Shown here in pieces: positions 9,585 to 18,682 of a DNA stretch of 64,000 bases. The notes below the pieces were generated by a model. The model saw nothing but the letters and a program-made list of their open reading frames with translations. It made no database searches and was not told the DNA's origin. Origin of the DNA: Candidatus Thiothrix putei (GTDB lineage Bacteria > Pseudomonadota > Gammaproteobacteria > Thiotrichales > Thiotrichaceae); NCBI GenBank assembly GCA_029972225.1, contig CP124756.1, forward strand, positions 1,346,001-1,410,000. The letters are read 5' to 3'. Position numbers and translations under genes: made by a program. Positions within the stretch are counted from its first letter, which is position 1, and every line of letters starts with the position of its first letter.

Positions 9585-10006
9585 GTTTAAATGATATTCC
9601 TGTTCATGCTGCCAGCATTGCCACAGGCAATTTACGTCCGGTGCTGCACGAAATCCGCCATGCACTTAGCGAGTTAATCGCGCACGGCACTCACGGCATG
9701 ATCGACTTACACAGCTTGCCCTTTTCCCCACAGGAATATGCTGAACTCGACGAATTTTTAGGGGAAGGCGAAATCGACCTTACCCTGAATGTGCTGGGCA
9801 AAACCCGTTTACGCGAAAGCGGCTACGCGGGTGTCTGGCGCATTGAACACTTTGACGGCAACGACAAACGTATCGGTTATTTCATCGAAATAGGGCATGT
9901 GCCGGAAATCCTGCGTTCCCAATGCGACGATATTAAGGAAGGCTTGGCAGCCATGACCACGATTCTGGCGATGGAGGAAGACACAAATGAGGATGCAAAC
10001 ACCTAA
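9581..10006 (+). CDS. HupH/HyaF-like hydrogenase assembly protein
   Basis: A 141-residue protein matching the C-terminal HupH domain, with the typical DLHSLPFSPQEYAELDEFLG and the closing GYFIEIGHVPEIL block. HupH-family proteins assist assembly of the hydrogenase small subunit or its iron-sulfur clusters. Usual HupH proteins are about twice this length, so this is a one-domain version. It overlaps the protease gene by 4 bases and leads into the isp2 gene, which supports a common operon. Confidence 0.8.
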   Translation: MSLNDIPVHAASIATGNLRPVLHEIRHALSELIAHGTHGMIDLHSLPFSPQEYAELDEFLGEGEIDLTLNVLGKTRLRESGYAGVWRIEHFDGNDKRIGYFIEIGHVPEILRSQCDDIKEGLAAMTTILAMEEDTNEDANT

Positions 10007-10039
10007 TCCCTAACCCGCTCGCACAGCCCCAGTCTCGAA

Positions 10040-11357
10040 GGGCTGATCTTCGATGCGATTTCGCTGGATTACCATGGCAAGTTTCTTCAGCTCCTGCGTG
10101 TCGTGCGGGATGTGAGCGGAAGCCTGCTTGTTCTACACCGAAAACCCTGAGCCACGCTTTACGCCGATCTACAAACTCGAACCGTTGCGGCGTGTGTGGG
10201 AACAGGAATACACCCTGATCGGCAAGCTCAAAGCCAAGCTGGGTTTAAGCAAACCCGTTACCGATGCCGAACTCGCCGAATGGCAGGAGCTGGTTTACAA
10301 CAACTGCTCGTTGTGCGGACGTTGCACCTTGATTTGCCCGGTGGGGAATGACATTACCTACATGATCCGCCGGATGCGCGAAGGTATGGTGGCTTCGGGG
10401 CACGCGCCCGAAGGCTTGATTGGCGCATCCACCCGTGCGGTGCAAATCGGCAGCCCGATGGGGGGCAAACTCCCCGCCTTGCAAGCCCAAGTGCGCCATC
10501 TGGAAAAATCCAGTGGGTTGACTGTGCCGTTTGACCAAGAAGGCGCGGAATATTTGCTGATGCTGTCGTCGATGGAAATCATGAACTACCCCGAATACTT
10601 GGGGGCAGTTGCCAAAATCCTCACCAATGCAGGCAAAACCTGGACGTTGAGCAGTGAATGCTTTGAAGCCACTAATTCCGGCATTCAAATCGGTTCATCC
10701 GACATTGCACGGGAACTGGTGAGCCGGGTCGTGGCTGCTGCCGAAAAGCTCAAAGTCAAAACGGTGATCAGCCCCGAATGCGGTCACGCTTACACCGCAC
10801 TGCGTTGGGAAGGGCCCAATCTAATCGGTCGCCCTTACACCTTTGCCGCCAAACATATCGTCGAAGTGCTGGATGAGTTGCGGGCAGAAGGTTTGCTGCA
10901 AACCGAAGGCTTCGAGGAATCCAAACTCACCTTCCACGACCCCTGCCAATTGGTACGCCGTGGCGGTGTGGTCGAACAGCCGCGCAACTTGCTGAATATG
11001 GTGGCGAAAAACTTCGTGGAAATGGCAGATCACGGCACGCTTAACTGGTGTTGCGGCGCTGGCGGCGGCGTGAGTGCCAACGAAGATGCCGAAGAGGTCA
11101 AGCTTAAAGCCTTCCAGCGTAAGAAAAAGCAACTGGACGAACTGCATGTAGATACGCTGGTAACGGCGTGCGCCAACTGCCGCATCCAGTTGGAAGAAGG
11201 CATGGAAGTTAACCAGATGGACATCCCGGTGTTGGGCTTGACTGAAATGATTGCGGAACATTTGAAGAAAATCCCCCTCAATCCCCCTTTTGCAAAGGGG
11301 GAGGCAAGAGAAGATATGCCACGAATCCAGTTCCCCCCTTTGAAAAAGGGGGGTTAG
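10040..11357 (+). pseudogene. isp2: Isp2/HdrD-like iron-sulfur protein, 5' end disrupted
   Basis: In group 1e hydrogenases Isp2 carries electrons between the membrane cytochrome Isp1 and the enzyme. The second cluster motif NCSLCGRCTLICPVG and two CCG domains (SPECGHAY; FHDPCQL, NWCCGAGGG, ACANC) are intact. The N-terminus is not. A stretch reading DAISLDYHGKF (10052-10084) is in one frame, the expected continuation FFSSCVSCGM is one base out (about 10083-10112), and a TGA (10113-10115) stands where the third cysteine of the first cluster should be (CVSCGM-stop-AEACLFY). The longest uninterrupted reading frame starts only at TTG 10128 and lacks that cluster. The C-terminal 30 residues are encoded by a G/C-tract repeat. 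Selenocysteine is possible but the frameshift argues for decay or a base-call error. Confidence 0.8.
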
Positions 11358-11366
11358 GGGGGATTT
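11269..11366. repeat. Paired C-tract/G-tract palindromic repeat at the end of isp2
   Basis: Two hairpins (CCCCCTTTTGCAAAGGGGG and CCCCCCTTTGAAAAAGGGGG) sit about 35 bases apart, bounded by AAATCCCCC and GGGGGGATTT. The element encodes the last part of Isp2 (NPPFAKGE ... FPPLKKGG) and its stop. Similar low-complexity repeats are common in some filamentous sulfur bacteria and cyanobacteria. It looks inserted into the coding end. Confidence 0.75.
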
Positions 11367-11394
11367 CTCTTCCTGATGCGAAAGGAGGTGCAAC

Positions 11395-11835
11395 ATGATC
11401 ACCCAAGATACCGATTTCAAACAGGCACTCGATAAGTTGGGGCTGGCGCAGCAACGCCGTGTTGGTGCAGCTTTCGTGCGCAATGTGTTGGCACTCAACC
11501 CCGCCGTCACCAAAGCGGTAGACGCTGCTGCCAACGAAGACACCACTGCTGACGAACTCGCTGTGGCATTCAAGCAAGCCAAAGCTGCCGCGCTCGACAG
11601 CCATACCCGGTGCGGTTCGGACAGCGATTGGCAAGCACAAGCAGGCTATTTCGTCGCCCGTGCGGCTACCGCCTTAGTTGCCCCCGACAAGCAGGCCAAA
11701 GCCCCCGCGTGGGAAGCCGCAGTCAATGCACGGATGGCACGTACTTGTGGGCACATTGATGCCTCCGATGAATCCATGCACGAGGAAAACGAAGCCCAGT
11801 ACCGCCTCCTTGAGCAATTCCTGAACGACATTTGA
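11395..11835 (+). CDS. Unknown protein in hydrogenase operon
   Basis: A 146-residue, mostly helical protein without membrane segments. It has only a few cysteines (RCGSDSDW, ARTCGHID), too few for a clear cluster motif. I do not recognise the family. A strong AAAGGAGG ribosome site precedes ATG 11395, and the stop is 10 bases before the large-subunit gene, so it should be co-translated with the hydrogenase. A chaperone or assembly role is only a guess from position. Confidence 0.7.
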   Translation: MITQDTDFKQALDKLGLAQQRRVGAAFVRNVLALNPAVTKAVDAAANEDTTADELAVAFKQAKAAALDSHTRCGSDSDWQAQAGYFVARAATALVAPDKQAKAPAWEAAVNARMARTCGHIDASDESMHEENEAQYRLLEQFLNDI

Positions 11836-11845
11836 GGATACTAAA

Positions 11846-13567
11846 ATGACTGAACGTGTCGTTGTCGACCCTATCACCCGCATCGAAGGCCACTTACGCA
11901 TCGAAGCGCAAATGAATGGCAACACCATCGAACAGGCGTATTCCGCCGGGACTATGGTGCGCGGTATCGAAATCATCCTGCGTGGGCGTGACCCGCGTGA
12001 TGCATGGGCGTATGCGCAACGCATTTGCGGTGTGTGTACGCTGGTGCATGGCATTGCCTCGGTGCGCTCGGTGGAAGATGCGCTGAATTACAGCATTCCG
12101 CCCAATGCGCAACTGATCCGCAACCTGATGATCGCGGCGCAATACGTGCATGACCATGTGATGCATTTCTACCATTTGCACGCACTCGATTGGGTGGATG
12201 TGGTGTCCGCACTTAGTGCCGACCCCAAAGCCACGTCTGAGTTGGCGCAAAAGATTTCCCCAAGCTGGCCGAATTCTTCCGCCGGTTATTTTGCTGACCA
12301 GCAAGCCAAGCTGAAAAAGTTTGTCGAAGCGGGGCAGTTGGGTATTTTTGCCAAGGCGTATTGGGGGCATCCGGCTTACAAACTGCCACCTGAAGCCAAC
12401 TTGATGGCAGTGTCGCACTACCTCGAAGCCCTTGCATGGCAACGCGATGTGGTGAAATTGCACACCATTTTCGGTGGTAAAAATCCGCACCCTAACTTCC
12501 TCGTCGGCGGCGTGCCTTGCCCGATTGATCTGAATTCCGATTCCGCCCTCAATATGAAACGCCTGTCGCAAGTGCAGGACATCATCAAGAAAATGCAGGT
12601 ATTCGTCGATCAGGTTTACGTGCCGGATACGCTGGCGATTGCCAGTTTTTACAAGGATTGGTTCAAGCAGGGCGAAGGCTTGGGTAATTTCATGACTTAC
12701 GGCGACTTTCCTGAAAAAGGCATGGATGACCCCGCGTCGTTCCTGATTCCTTCTGGAGTGATTCTTAACCGCGACTTGTCGAAAATCCATCCGGTGGATT
12801 TGAATGCTGAAGACCAGATTCAGGAATTCGTCGCGCATTCTTGGTACGACTACAGCGAGGGTAAGGACAAAGGTTTGCATCCGTATGCGGGCGAAACCGA
12901 GCTGAATTACACCGGCCCGAAACCGCCGTATAAGCAACTGGAAGTCGATCAGTCGTATTCGTGGATGAAATCGCCGCGCTGGAAAGGGCAGGCGGTCGAA
13001 GTGGGACCATTGGCACGTGTACTGATGTTGTATGCCACCGGGCACGAACACACCAAATCGTTGGTTGATTACACCCTGAAATATCTGGATGTGCCGGTGG
13101 ATGCGCTGTATTCCACCTTGGGGCGCACGGCTGCCCGCACGCTGGAAACCAAAATCATCGCCGACAAAATGCAAACATGGTTCGATCATTTGATTGCCAA
13201 TATCAAGGCGGGCGATACCAAAACCTTCAACGAGACTTTGTGGGAGCCGTCAAGCTGGCCTTCCAAAGCGCAGGGTGTGGGTTATATGGAAGCCCCGCGT
13301 GGTGCGCTGGCGCATTGGATTGTGATTAAGGATCAGAAGATTGCCAACTATCAGGCTGTCGTTCCGAGTACCTGGAATGCGGGGCCGCGTGACGTGCAGA
13401 ATCAGGCTGGGGCGTATGAAGCGTCGTTGCAAGGCCATGTGTTGTATGATCCGAAGCAGCCGGTGGAGATTTTGCGCACCATCCATAGTTTTGACCCGTG
13501 CATTGCCTGCGCGGTGCATGTGACTGACCCGGATGGGGAGGAATTGATTAAGGTGAATGTACAGTAA
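11846..13567 (+). CDS. hynL: Uptake [NiFe] hydrogenase large subunit
   Basis: The catalytic subunit of an uptake hydrogenase, oxidising H2 at a Ni-Fe(CN)2CO centre. The proximal ligand motif RICGVCTLVHG is at about residues 58-68 and the distal one DPCIACAVH is near the C-terminus (about 550-558), followed by a 15-residue tail that the protease would remove after His. Length 573 is normal. The N-terminal VDPITRIEGHLRIE is typical. Context with Isp2 points to group 1d/1e. No small subunit is encoded in the window. I use hynL for the Isp-type naming; hupL or hyaB would be equivalent. Confidence 0.95.
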   Translation: MTERVVVDPITRIEGHLRIEAQMNGNTIEQAYSAGTMVRGIEIILRGRDPRDAWAYAQRICGVCTLVHGIASVRSVEDALNYSIPPNAQLIRNLMIAAQYVHDHVMHFYHLHALDWVDVVSALSADPKATSELAQKISPSWPNSSAGYFADQQAKLKKFVEAGQLGIFAKAYWGHPAYKLPPEANLMAVSHYLEALAWQRDVVKLHTIFGGKNPHPNFLVGGVPCPIDLNSDSALNMKRLSQVQDIIKKMQVFVDQVYVPDTLAIASFYKDWFKQGEGLGNFMTYGDFPEKGMDDPASFLIPSGVILNRDLSKIHPVDLNAEDQIQEFVAHSWYDYSEGKDKGLHPYAGETELNYTGPKPPYKQLEVDQSYSWMKSPRWKGQAVEVGPLARVLMLYATGHEHTKSLVDYTLKYLDVPVDALYSTLGRTAARTLETKIIADKMQTWFDHLIANIKAGDTKTFNETLWEPSSWPSKAQGVGYMEAPRGALAHWIVIKDQKIANYQAVVPSTWNAGPRDVQNQAGAYEASLQGHVLYDPKQPVEILRTIHSFDPCIACAVHVTDPDGEELIKVNVQ

Positions 13568-13632
13568 TAATACCGTTGGTCGGTGCTACGAGAACGCTCA
13601 TAGATTAGAGCAGTAAGTGCACAAAAAAATAG

Positions 13633-13659
13633 TTGCATCGTCTGAAATGATTCTATAAT
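13633..13659 (+). promoter_or_regulatory. Likely sigma-70 promoter of tRNA-Thr
   Basis: TTGCAT at 13633-13638 and a perfect TATAAT at 13654-13659, 15 bases apart, end 15 bases before the tRNA. The spacing is slightly short. Confidence 0.5.
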
Positions 13660-13674
13660 ATTCGCGTCTCCCAA

Positions 13675-13750
<76 letters not shown>

Positions 13751-13822
13751 AATTACAGTTCGAGCCAGTCTTCATCTCTTGATGTTGACTGGTGATCGGG
13801 CAAATACTGCATCTACACCACC

Positions 13823-14717
13823 ACTGCCATTAAGTTAAGCCCCCATATCGCCAAGTTGAGTGACCGCTGCAAAGTATGGTGAATGAAGCGATGCAGGCAG
13901 CCGGAGTGGAGTCAGTGACTGCCAGTGCCTACACGCAAGCACGGCATAAACTGCGGCATACCGCCTTCATTGAGCTGAACCAGACTGCGGTGGTGGAGGT
14001 AATGTACGGTGATGGCGTGTACCAAACCTTCTGGGGCTACCGGATATTGGGCGTGGATGGCTCCAAAATTCGCTTGCCGGATACCGATGAGATGGGCATG
14101 GTGTTTGGTACGCACCGTTATTCGATCAAAGGTAAAGAGGCGGTCATCGAAGGGAAACACGCGATGGGCTTGGCCTCGGTGTTGTACGATGTCCTCAACC
14201 GGGTAGCCGTCGATGCTACCCTGACACGGGGCGATGCGTATGAAGTGGACTTGGCGATCCAGCACCTCCCACACACGGCGTCGGCTGACGTTTGACCGCA
14301 ACTATGCCTCCTACGAATTGTTGGCGGAACTGACCCAACAGCAACGCGCCTTTGCCATCCGCTGTTCTGCCGCCTCCTTCGCCACCGCCCGCGCCATGCT
14401 CAAGGGCGAAGGTGCTGACAGCCAAATTCAAGGCGCTATACCACCTGCGCTGGGGCATTACACCCAACACCGACAAACGGTCAATCGGGGCATGGCGTTC
14501 AATATCATCAAGAACCAAGCGTTCGACCTACTCAACAGCAGCATCAGCAGTCACAAACTGCTGAAGAAAATGACGGCACTGTTCCTGCAAAGCCCCAATG
14601 CTGACCGGAAAGGCAGAAACCCTCCCCGCCAGCAGTCCTCCGCCCATCGCTTGCTCAATTACCATAAACGCAAAAAGAAGCATTGTTTTTGAGCTATGGG
14701 CTTAACTTAATGGCAGT
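13823..14717. mobile_element. IS4-like element, decayed
   Basis: Inverted ends ACTGCCATTAAGTTAAGCCC (13823-13842) and its complement at 14698-14717 bound about 895 bases. Inside, two overlapping frames give DDE transposase pieces: LGVDGSKIRLPDTDEMGMVF and HRYSIKGKEAVIEGKHAMGL in the first, LTFDRNYASYELLAELTQQQ in a second, and YHLRWGI in a third. The N-terminal part is missing and at least two frameshifts are needed, so it is not active. No target duplication was found. It abuts a truncated hesA-like gene. Confidence 0.82.
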
Positions 14718-14894
14718 GATTTTAGGCAGTATGCAGGCACTGGAAACCATCAAGCTAATTGTTGGCAGTGGTGAAACGCTGACAGGGCGGGTATTGTTGT
14801 TTGACGGGAGTGGATGGGATTCAAATTGCCGCGTGATCCTCATTGCCCAGTTTGTGGCGGGATCATACGCACCCCACTTGCGAGTTCCCAGTAA
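14716..14894 (+). pseudogene. hesA: HesA/MoeB-like adenylyltransferase, C-terminal fragment
   Basis: The reading frame just after the IS relic gives ILGSMQALETIKLIVGSGE and GRVLLFDG, the standard C-terminal stretch of the ThiF/MoeB/HesA family. The expected zinc motif then appears in another frame as FKLPRDPHCPVCGGI, ending at the TAA at 14892. So this is a 5'-truncated remnant with a frameshift near 14818. HesA proteins often sit in nif clusters, which fits the neighbourhood; MoeB or ThiF cannot be excluded from the tail alone. Confidence 0.75.
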
Positions 14895-14964
14895 TAAACA
14901 AAAGGAGAGTTTCAATCCAATCAATACCGTTGGTGCAGAGACGGTTTGTTAAAGGGAGGCAATC

Positions 14965-16417
14965 ATGGGTTGGGAAGGTATTCTGGCTATTGTGCTGGTA
15001 CTGGGCGTACTGGGGTTTCTGGCATTGTCGCGGATTGCACCTGATCTGATATTGATGGCTGCCCTCATCATCCTGATGGTGACAGGCATCCTGCAACCGG
15101 ATGAAGCCTTTGCCGGGTTTGCCAATACCGGGCTGATGACGATTGCGGCATTGTATATTGTGGCAGCCGGTCTGCGTGAAACCGGGGCAATCCAGTGCAT
15201 CACGCGCCGCTTGCTGGGGCAACCCTCCAGTGTGCGCGGGGCGCAATTGCGCCTGTTGCTGCCAACCGCTGGTTTGAGTGCTTTCCTCAACAATACCACT
15301 GTGGTGGCGATGCTGATCCCGGCGGTGCAGGACTGGGGCAAACGCCTGAAACTGCCCCCCTCCAAATTGCTGCTACCCCTTAGTTACATTGCCATCATGG
15401 GTGGGACTTGCACCCTGATTGGTACCAGCACTAACTTGGTGGTCAACGGCCTACTGCAAAAAGGCGGGCATGAGGGGCTGGGCATGTTTGACATGACTTG
15501 GGTAGGGTTAAGTCTGCTGCTGGTGGGAAGCACATTCCTGCTGCTGTTTGGCAACCGCTTGCTGCCTGACAGTGCCGGGGTTACCGACAACCTCGACAAA
15601 GTACGTGAATACCATGTGGAAATGTGCGTGGAAAAGGGCAGCGTATTGGTGGGGCAAACGCTGGCGGTTGCTGGGCTGGTCAACCTCGGTTACGGCTATC
15701 TGGCATAAGGGGTTGGGCGTGCGGTTACAGGTAGGGGATACCTTGTTGATGGAAGCAGGTAAGGAGTTTGCTAAGCAGTACGGTTTCCGCAAGGACTTCC
15801 TGCTGGTGAGTGCGCTGGAGGATTCCAGCCCGCCCAACTTCCAGAAAACACGTTTGGCTTTGGCAATTTTAGTGGCGATGGTGGCGCTCAGCGCGTTCGG
15901 GATCATTCCGATCCTGCAAGCGGCGTGGCTGGCTGCGGGGGTGATGTTGCTGAGCGGATGCCTGAATGCCGGGCGGGCGCGGCGCTCGGTGGATTTCACC
16001 GTGTTGACCGTGATTGGCGCATCGTTCGCGCTGGGTGATGCCATGACCAAGACAGGGGCGGCACAATGGCTGGCGGAAACCCTGGTTCTGGGCTGGGTAG
16101 CATCCCCGTTGCTTGCCTTGGTGATGGTTTATGTGATGACGGTCATTTTTACAGAACTGATCACTAATAATGCCGCTGCTGTTCTAATGTTTCCGATAGG
16201 CAGTGCGCTGGCGACAGAGTTGGGGGGCAGCCTGATGCCATTCGCTGTGGCGATTATGTTTGCGGCATCTGCCAGCTTTATCACTCCCATCGGCTACCAG
16301 ACTAATCTGATGGTGTTCGGGCCTGGTGGCTACCGGATGTGGGATTACCTGCGCTTGGGTTTGCCGATGAGCCTATTGGCGGGGTGTGCGGTTATTCCGG
16401 TGATTTTGTGGTTATGA
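14965..16417 (+). pseudogene. SLC13/DASS-family anion transporter, internally deleted
   Basis: The first frame (14965-15708) encodes the N-terminal transport half, with the signature LSAFLNNTTVVAMLIP and the start of an RCK_C domain (VEKGSVLVGQTLAVAGLVNL). It stops at 15708. A second frame resumes at about 15706 with VRLQVGDTLLMEAG, the end of a second RCK_C domain, and continues through ELITNNAAAVLMFP to a normal C-terminus at 16417. Family members are near 590 residues; about 484 codons remain. So roughly 100 codons in the RCK region are lost and the frame is broken. These proteins carry sulfate or dicarboxylates with sodium. A GGGAGG ribosome site precedes ATG 14965. Confidence 0.83.
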
Positions 16418-17367
16418 CCGTTGTGATTCCGAACCGGGAAACGTCCGATGAATTCGGGGATTAATCCGAAATGGCGCAAGTCTTCCGGCTGCACTTCGCT
16501 GAACAGGCGCAGCTTGTCGGCTTTGGGGTCATCCGGCGTGTGCGTGGAGTGGAAACCGATGCCTTTTGCACCCGGTTTGAGGCGTTTTTCCAGCAGTTTT
16601 TCCAAGCCGGAGAATGCGCCGCCGACGATGAACAGGATATTGCGCGTGTCGAGCATTACCGGGGCTTGGTCTTTGCGACCTTTGGCGGGGACTTTGACGG
16701 TTGTGCCTTCGACCAGTTTCAGCAGGGCTTGTTGCACGCCTTCGCCGCCGACATCGCGGGTTCCGTGCGAGTTTTCACCGCTGCGGGCGAGTTTGTCGAT
16801 TTCGTCGATGTAAACGATGCCCCATTCCGCCAGTTCCTTGTTGCCGTCGGCACTGTCGAGCAGGCGGGCAATGATGCTTTCCACGTCTTCACCGACGTAG
16901 CCCGCTTGGGTTAGCGTGGTGGCATCGGCGATGACGAACGGTACGCCCACGATCCGCGCCAAGGTGCTGGCCAGCAGGGTTTTACCGGTGCCGGAAGGCT
17001 CTAGTAGCAGGATGTTGGATTTGTCGAGTTCGACCACCGATTTGTCGGTGCGGGTGCAGATGCGCGGCTTGTCGGTTTCCAGATTCAGGCGTTTGAAATG
17101 GTTGTAAACCGCGACGGCGAGGGTTTCTTTGGCGGTGTCTTGCCCGATCACGTAACCGTCGAGGATCGCTTTGATTTGCAGCGGTTTGGGTGGCGGGGTG
17201 GTAGAGACGCAAAATTTTGCGTCTCTACGGCGTGTCCAAGTGCTGATGACTTGGTGGGCAAGGCGCACGCAGGCTTCGCAAATGTGTCCGTTCATCCCGG
17301 CAATCAGCGGGATGTGCGCGGTTTGCTCTTGTCCGCAGAAGGAACAGGCGGCTGTTTTATCGCTCAT
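16345..17367 (-). pseudogene. clpX: nif-linked ClpX, C-terminally truncated
   Basis: ClpX is the AAA+ unfoldase of ClpXP; Azotobacter carries a second copy after nifM. The zinc finger CSFCGQEQ...CEACVRLAHQ is present, the Walker A reads EPSGTGKTLLA (usual GPTGSGKT: changed at two positions), and Walker B reads IVYIDEIDK. Homology ends abruptly at IPEFIGRFPV (about 16432); the last 90 or so residues, including the sensor-2 region, are replaced by out-of-frame sequence shared with the end of the convergent SLC13 gene. A 28-base palindrome adds RRRDAKFCVST between the zinc finger and the AAA domain. ATG 17367 overlaps the nifM stop (ATGA). Probably not functional. Confidence 0.88.
17201..17228. 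repeat. Perfect 28-base palindrome inside clpX
   Basis: The left arm GTAGAGACGCAAAA is followed directly by its exact reverse complement. It is in frame within the clpX remnant, encoding part of RRDAKFCVST between two domains. Short palindromes of the GTAGAGACG type are known as dispersed repeats in cyanobacteria; here it looks like an insertion. Confidence 0.85.
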
Positions 17368-18245
17368 GGGGATACCTCCGGGGTGGTGGCTTGCAATTGC
17401 TTTAACCATTCTTTCTGGCAGTTGCGCTGGGCGCGTTCTTGCAACTGGGTACGGATTTGCGCTTTGGCTTTGGTCAGAGACACTTGTTGCGCGGGGTAGA
17501 TGTGTTCGCACAGCAACAGGTGGAAGCCGAGTTCGGTTTCGATGGGGGCGCTGACTTGCCCCGCATTCAGGGCGAACAGGGCGGCATCGAGTTGTGGGTA
17601 GAGTTTGCCGTAGGGCAGGTTGCCGAGCTTGCCGCCTTCCATTGCGGTCGGGCATTCCGAATATTGGCGTGCCAGCTTGCCGAATTGTTTGGCATTGCCG
17701 GTAGCTTCGGCGGCAATGCTGCGGATGCGTTGCAGCACGGTGTCGTACTGGTTTTCGGCGTAATCGTTGTTGACGGTGATGAGGATTTGCCGCACCAGTC
17801 GCGTTTCCGGCTGCATGAAACGCTCGCGGTTCATCTCGTAATAGAGCTGTACGTCGATGTCGCCGACGGTGATGCTGCGGGCGGCGATTTTTTGCAGGAT
17901 GCCGTCGAACAGCAATTCGCGTTGCAGGGCTTGGCGCAGGGTGTCGGGGGTTAAACCGTTCTGGCTGAGGTCGATGGTGAAGTCTTCGTCGTTGGGGTAA
18001 CGGTCGGCGATTTCTTGCAGTGCCATGTCGACCCGTTCCGGCTGGATGAGGATTTGGCTGGCTTCGGGGCTTTGTAAGGCGAGTGATTCGAGGTGGAAAC
18101 TGCGGTCGGCACGTTGGCAGACACGGTTGAATTCTTTTTCGTCCAGATGCGGCAGGTTTTTCTGGAAGGCTTCCAGCGCATTGCGCAGCAGGTGGTAGCG
18201 GTAGGCGGGCGGCTTGCCCATGATGGCGAAACTTAGGTTAGGCAT
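17364..18245 (-). CDS. nifM: NifM, putative peptidyl-prolyl isomerase for nitrogenase Fe protein
   Basis: NifM is needed to mature the nitrogenase iron protein NifH. This 293-residue protein has the NifM N-terminus (YRYHLLRNALEAFQKNLPHL) and a C-terminal parvulin-like domain: RQILITVNNDYAEN, YSECPTAMEGGKLGNLPYGKL and ALFALNAGQVSAPIETELGFHLL. ATG 18245 is chosen; the frame extends upstream but would run into nifZ. It overlaps nifZ by 8 bases and clpX by 4. No stops or shifts are seen. Confidence 0.93.
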   Translation of the reverse strand: MPNLSFAIMGKPPAYRYHLLRNALEAFQKNLPHLDEKEFNRVCQRADRSFHLESLALQSPEASQILIQPERVDMALQEIADRYPNDEDFTIDLSQNGLTPDTLRQALQRELLFDGILQKIAARSITVGDIDVQLYYEMNRERFMQPETRLVRQILITVNNDYAENQYDTVLQRIRSIAAEATGNAKQFGKLARQYSECPTAMEGGKLGNLPYGKLYPQLDAALFALNAGQVSAPIETELGFHLLLCEHIYPAQQVSLTKAKAQIRTQLQERAQRNCQKEWLKQLQATTPEVSP

Positions 18246-18678
18246 CGGGGACTTCCTCCAGCAGCTTTTCGGGGACTTGCAGCGTGCGTCCGGGGAAGCG
18301 TACATGGTAGGCGAAACCTGTCGGCAAGCCACTGATCACTTTGAGGATTTCGCCGACATCGCCGGGGTTGGCGATGACTTCGCCTTCGATGGCGAGGGTG
18401 ACTTTAGTGGTTACTTTGTCGCGGAATTGGTAGAGGCTGGGTTCCCATGGGTCGTCGCCGCCGATCAGCTCTTCTTCACGGCAACCGACGGTTTTTTGTT
18501 CGTCGAGGAAGTGCACTGAATAAATGATCTGGTCTTGCAGGAAGGTGCCGACATCACGCACGTAGCCGACACTGCCACGCTTTACAAGTAGGTTGCCGAT
18601 GGTTGCGCCGTAAAACGTGCCGTCGTCACGCACGTTGCGGATCACGCGCACTTTCGCGCCGTATTCGTATTGGGGCAT
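18238..18678 (-). CDS. nifZ: NifZ
   Basis: NifZ helps form the second P-cluster of the MoFe protein. The 146-residue product has the conserved N-terminus YGAKVRVIRNVRDDGTFYG followed by LLVKRGSVGYVRDVGTFLQD and YSVHFLDEQKTVGCREEEL; the C-terminal part is longer than the shortest NifZ proteins. It starts 4 bases after the nifW stop and overlaps nifM, in the order nifW-nifZ-nifM-clpX known from Azotobacter vinelandii. Confidence 0.94.
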   Translation of the reverse strand: MPQYEYGAKVRVIRNVRDDGTFYGATIGNLLVKRGSVGYVRDVGTFLQDQIIYSVHFLDEQKTVGCREEELIGGDDPWEPSLYQFRDKVTTKVTLAIEGEVIANPGDVGEILKVISGLPTGFAYHVRFPGRTLQVPEKLLEEVPDA

Positions 18679-18682
18679 GGCG

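Noticed and set aside
10113..10115. Selenocysteine as the main explanation for the Isp2 TGA
   Set aside because: A frameshift lies within 30 bases, so simple decay or base error is more economical; kept as a secondary idea in the findings.
11894..13189. A 431-codon open frame antisense to the hydrogenase large subunit
   Set aside because: It is the shadow of a strongly conserved gene; composition is His/Arg-rich and no motif or ribosome site supports it.
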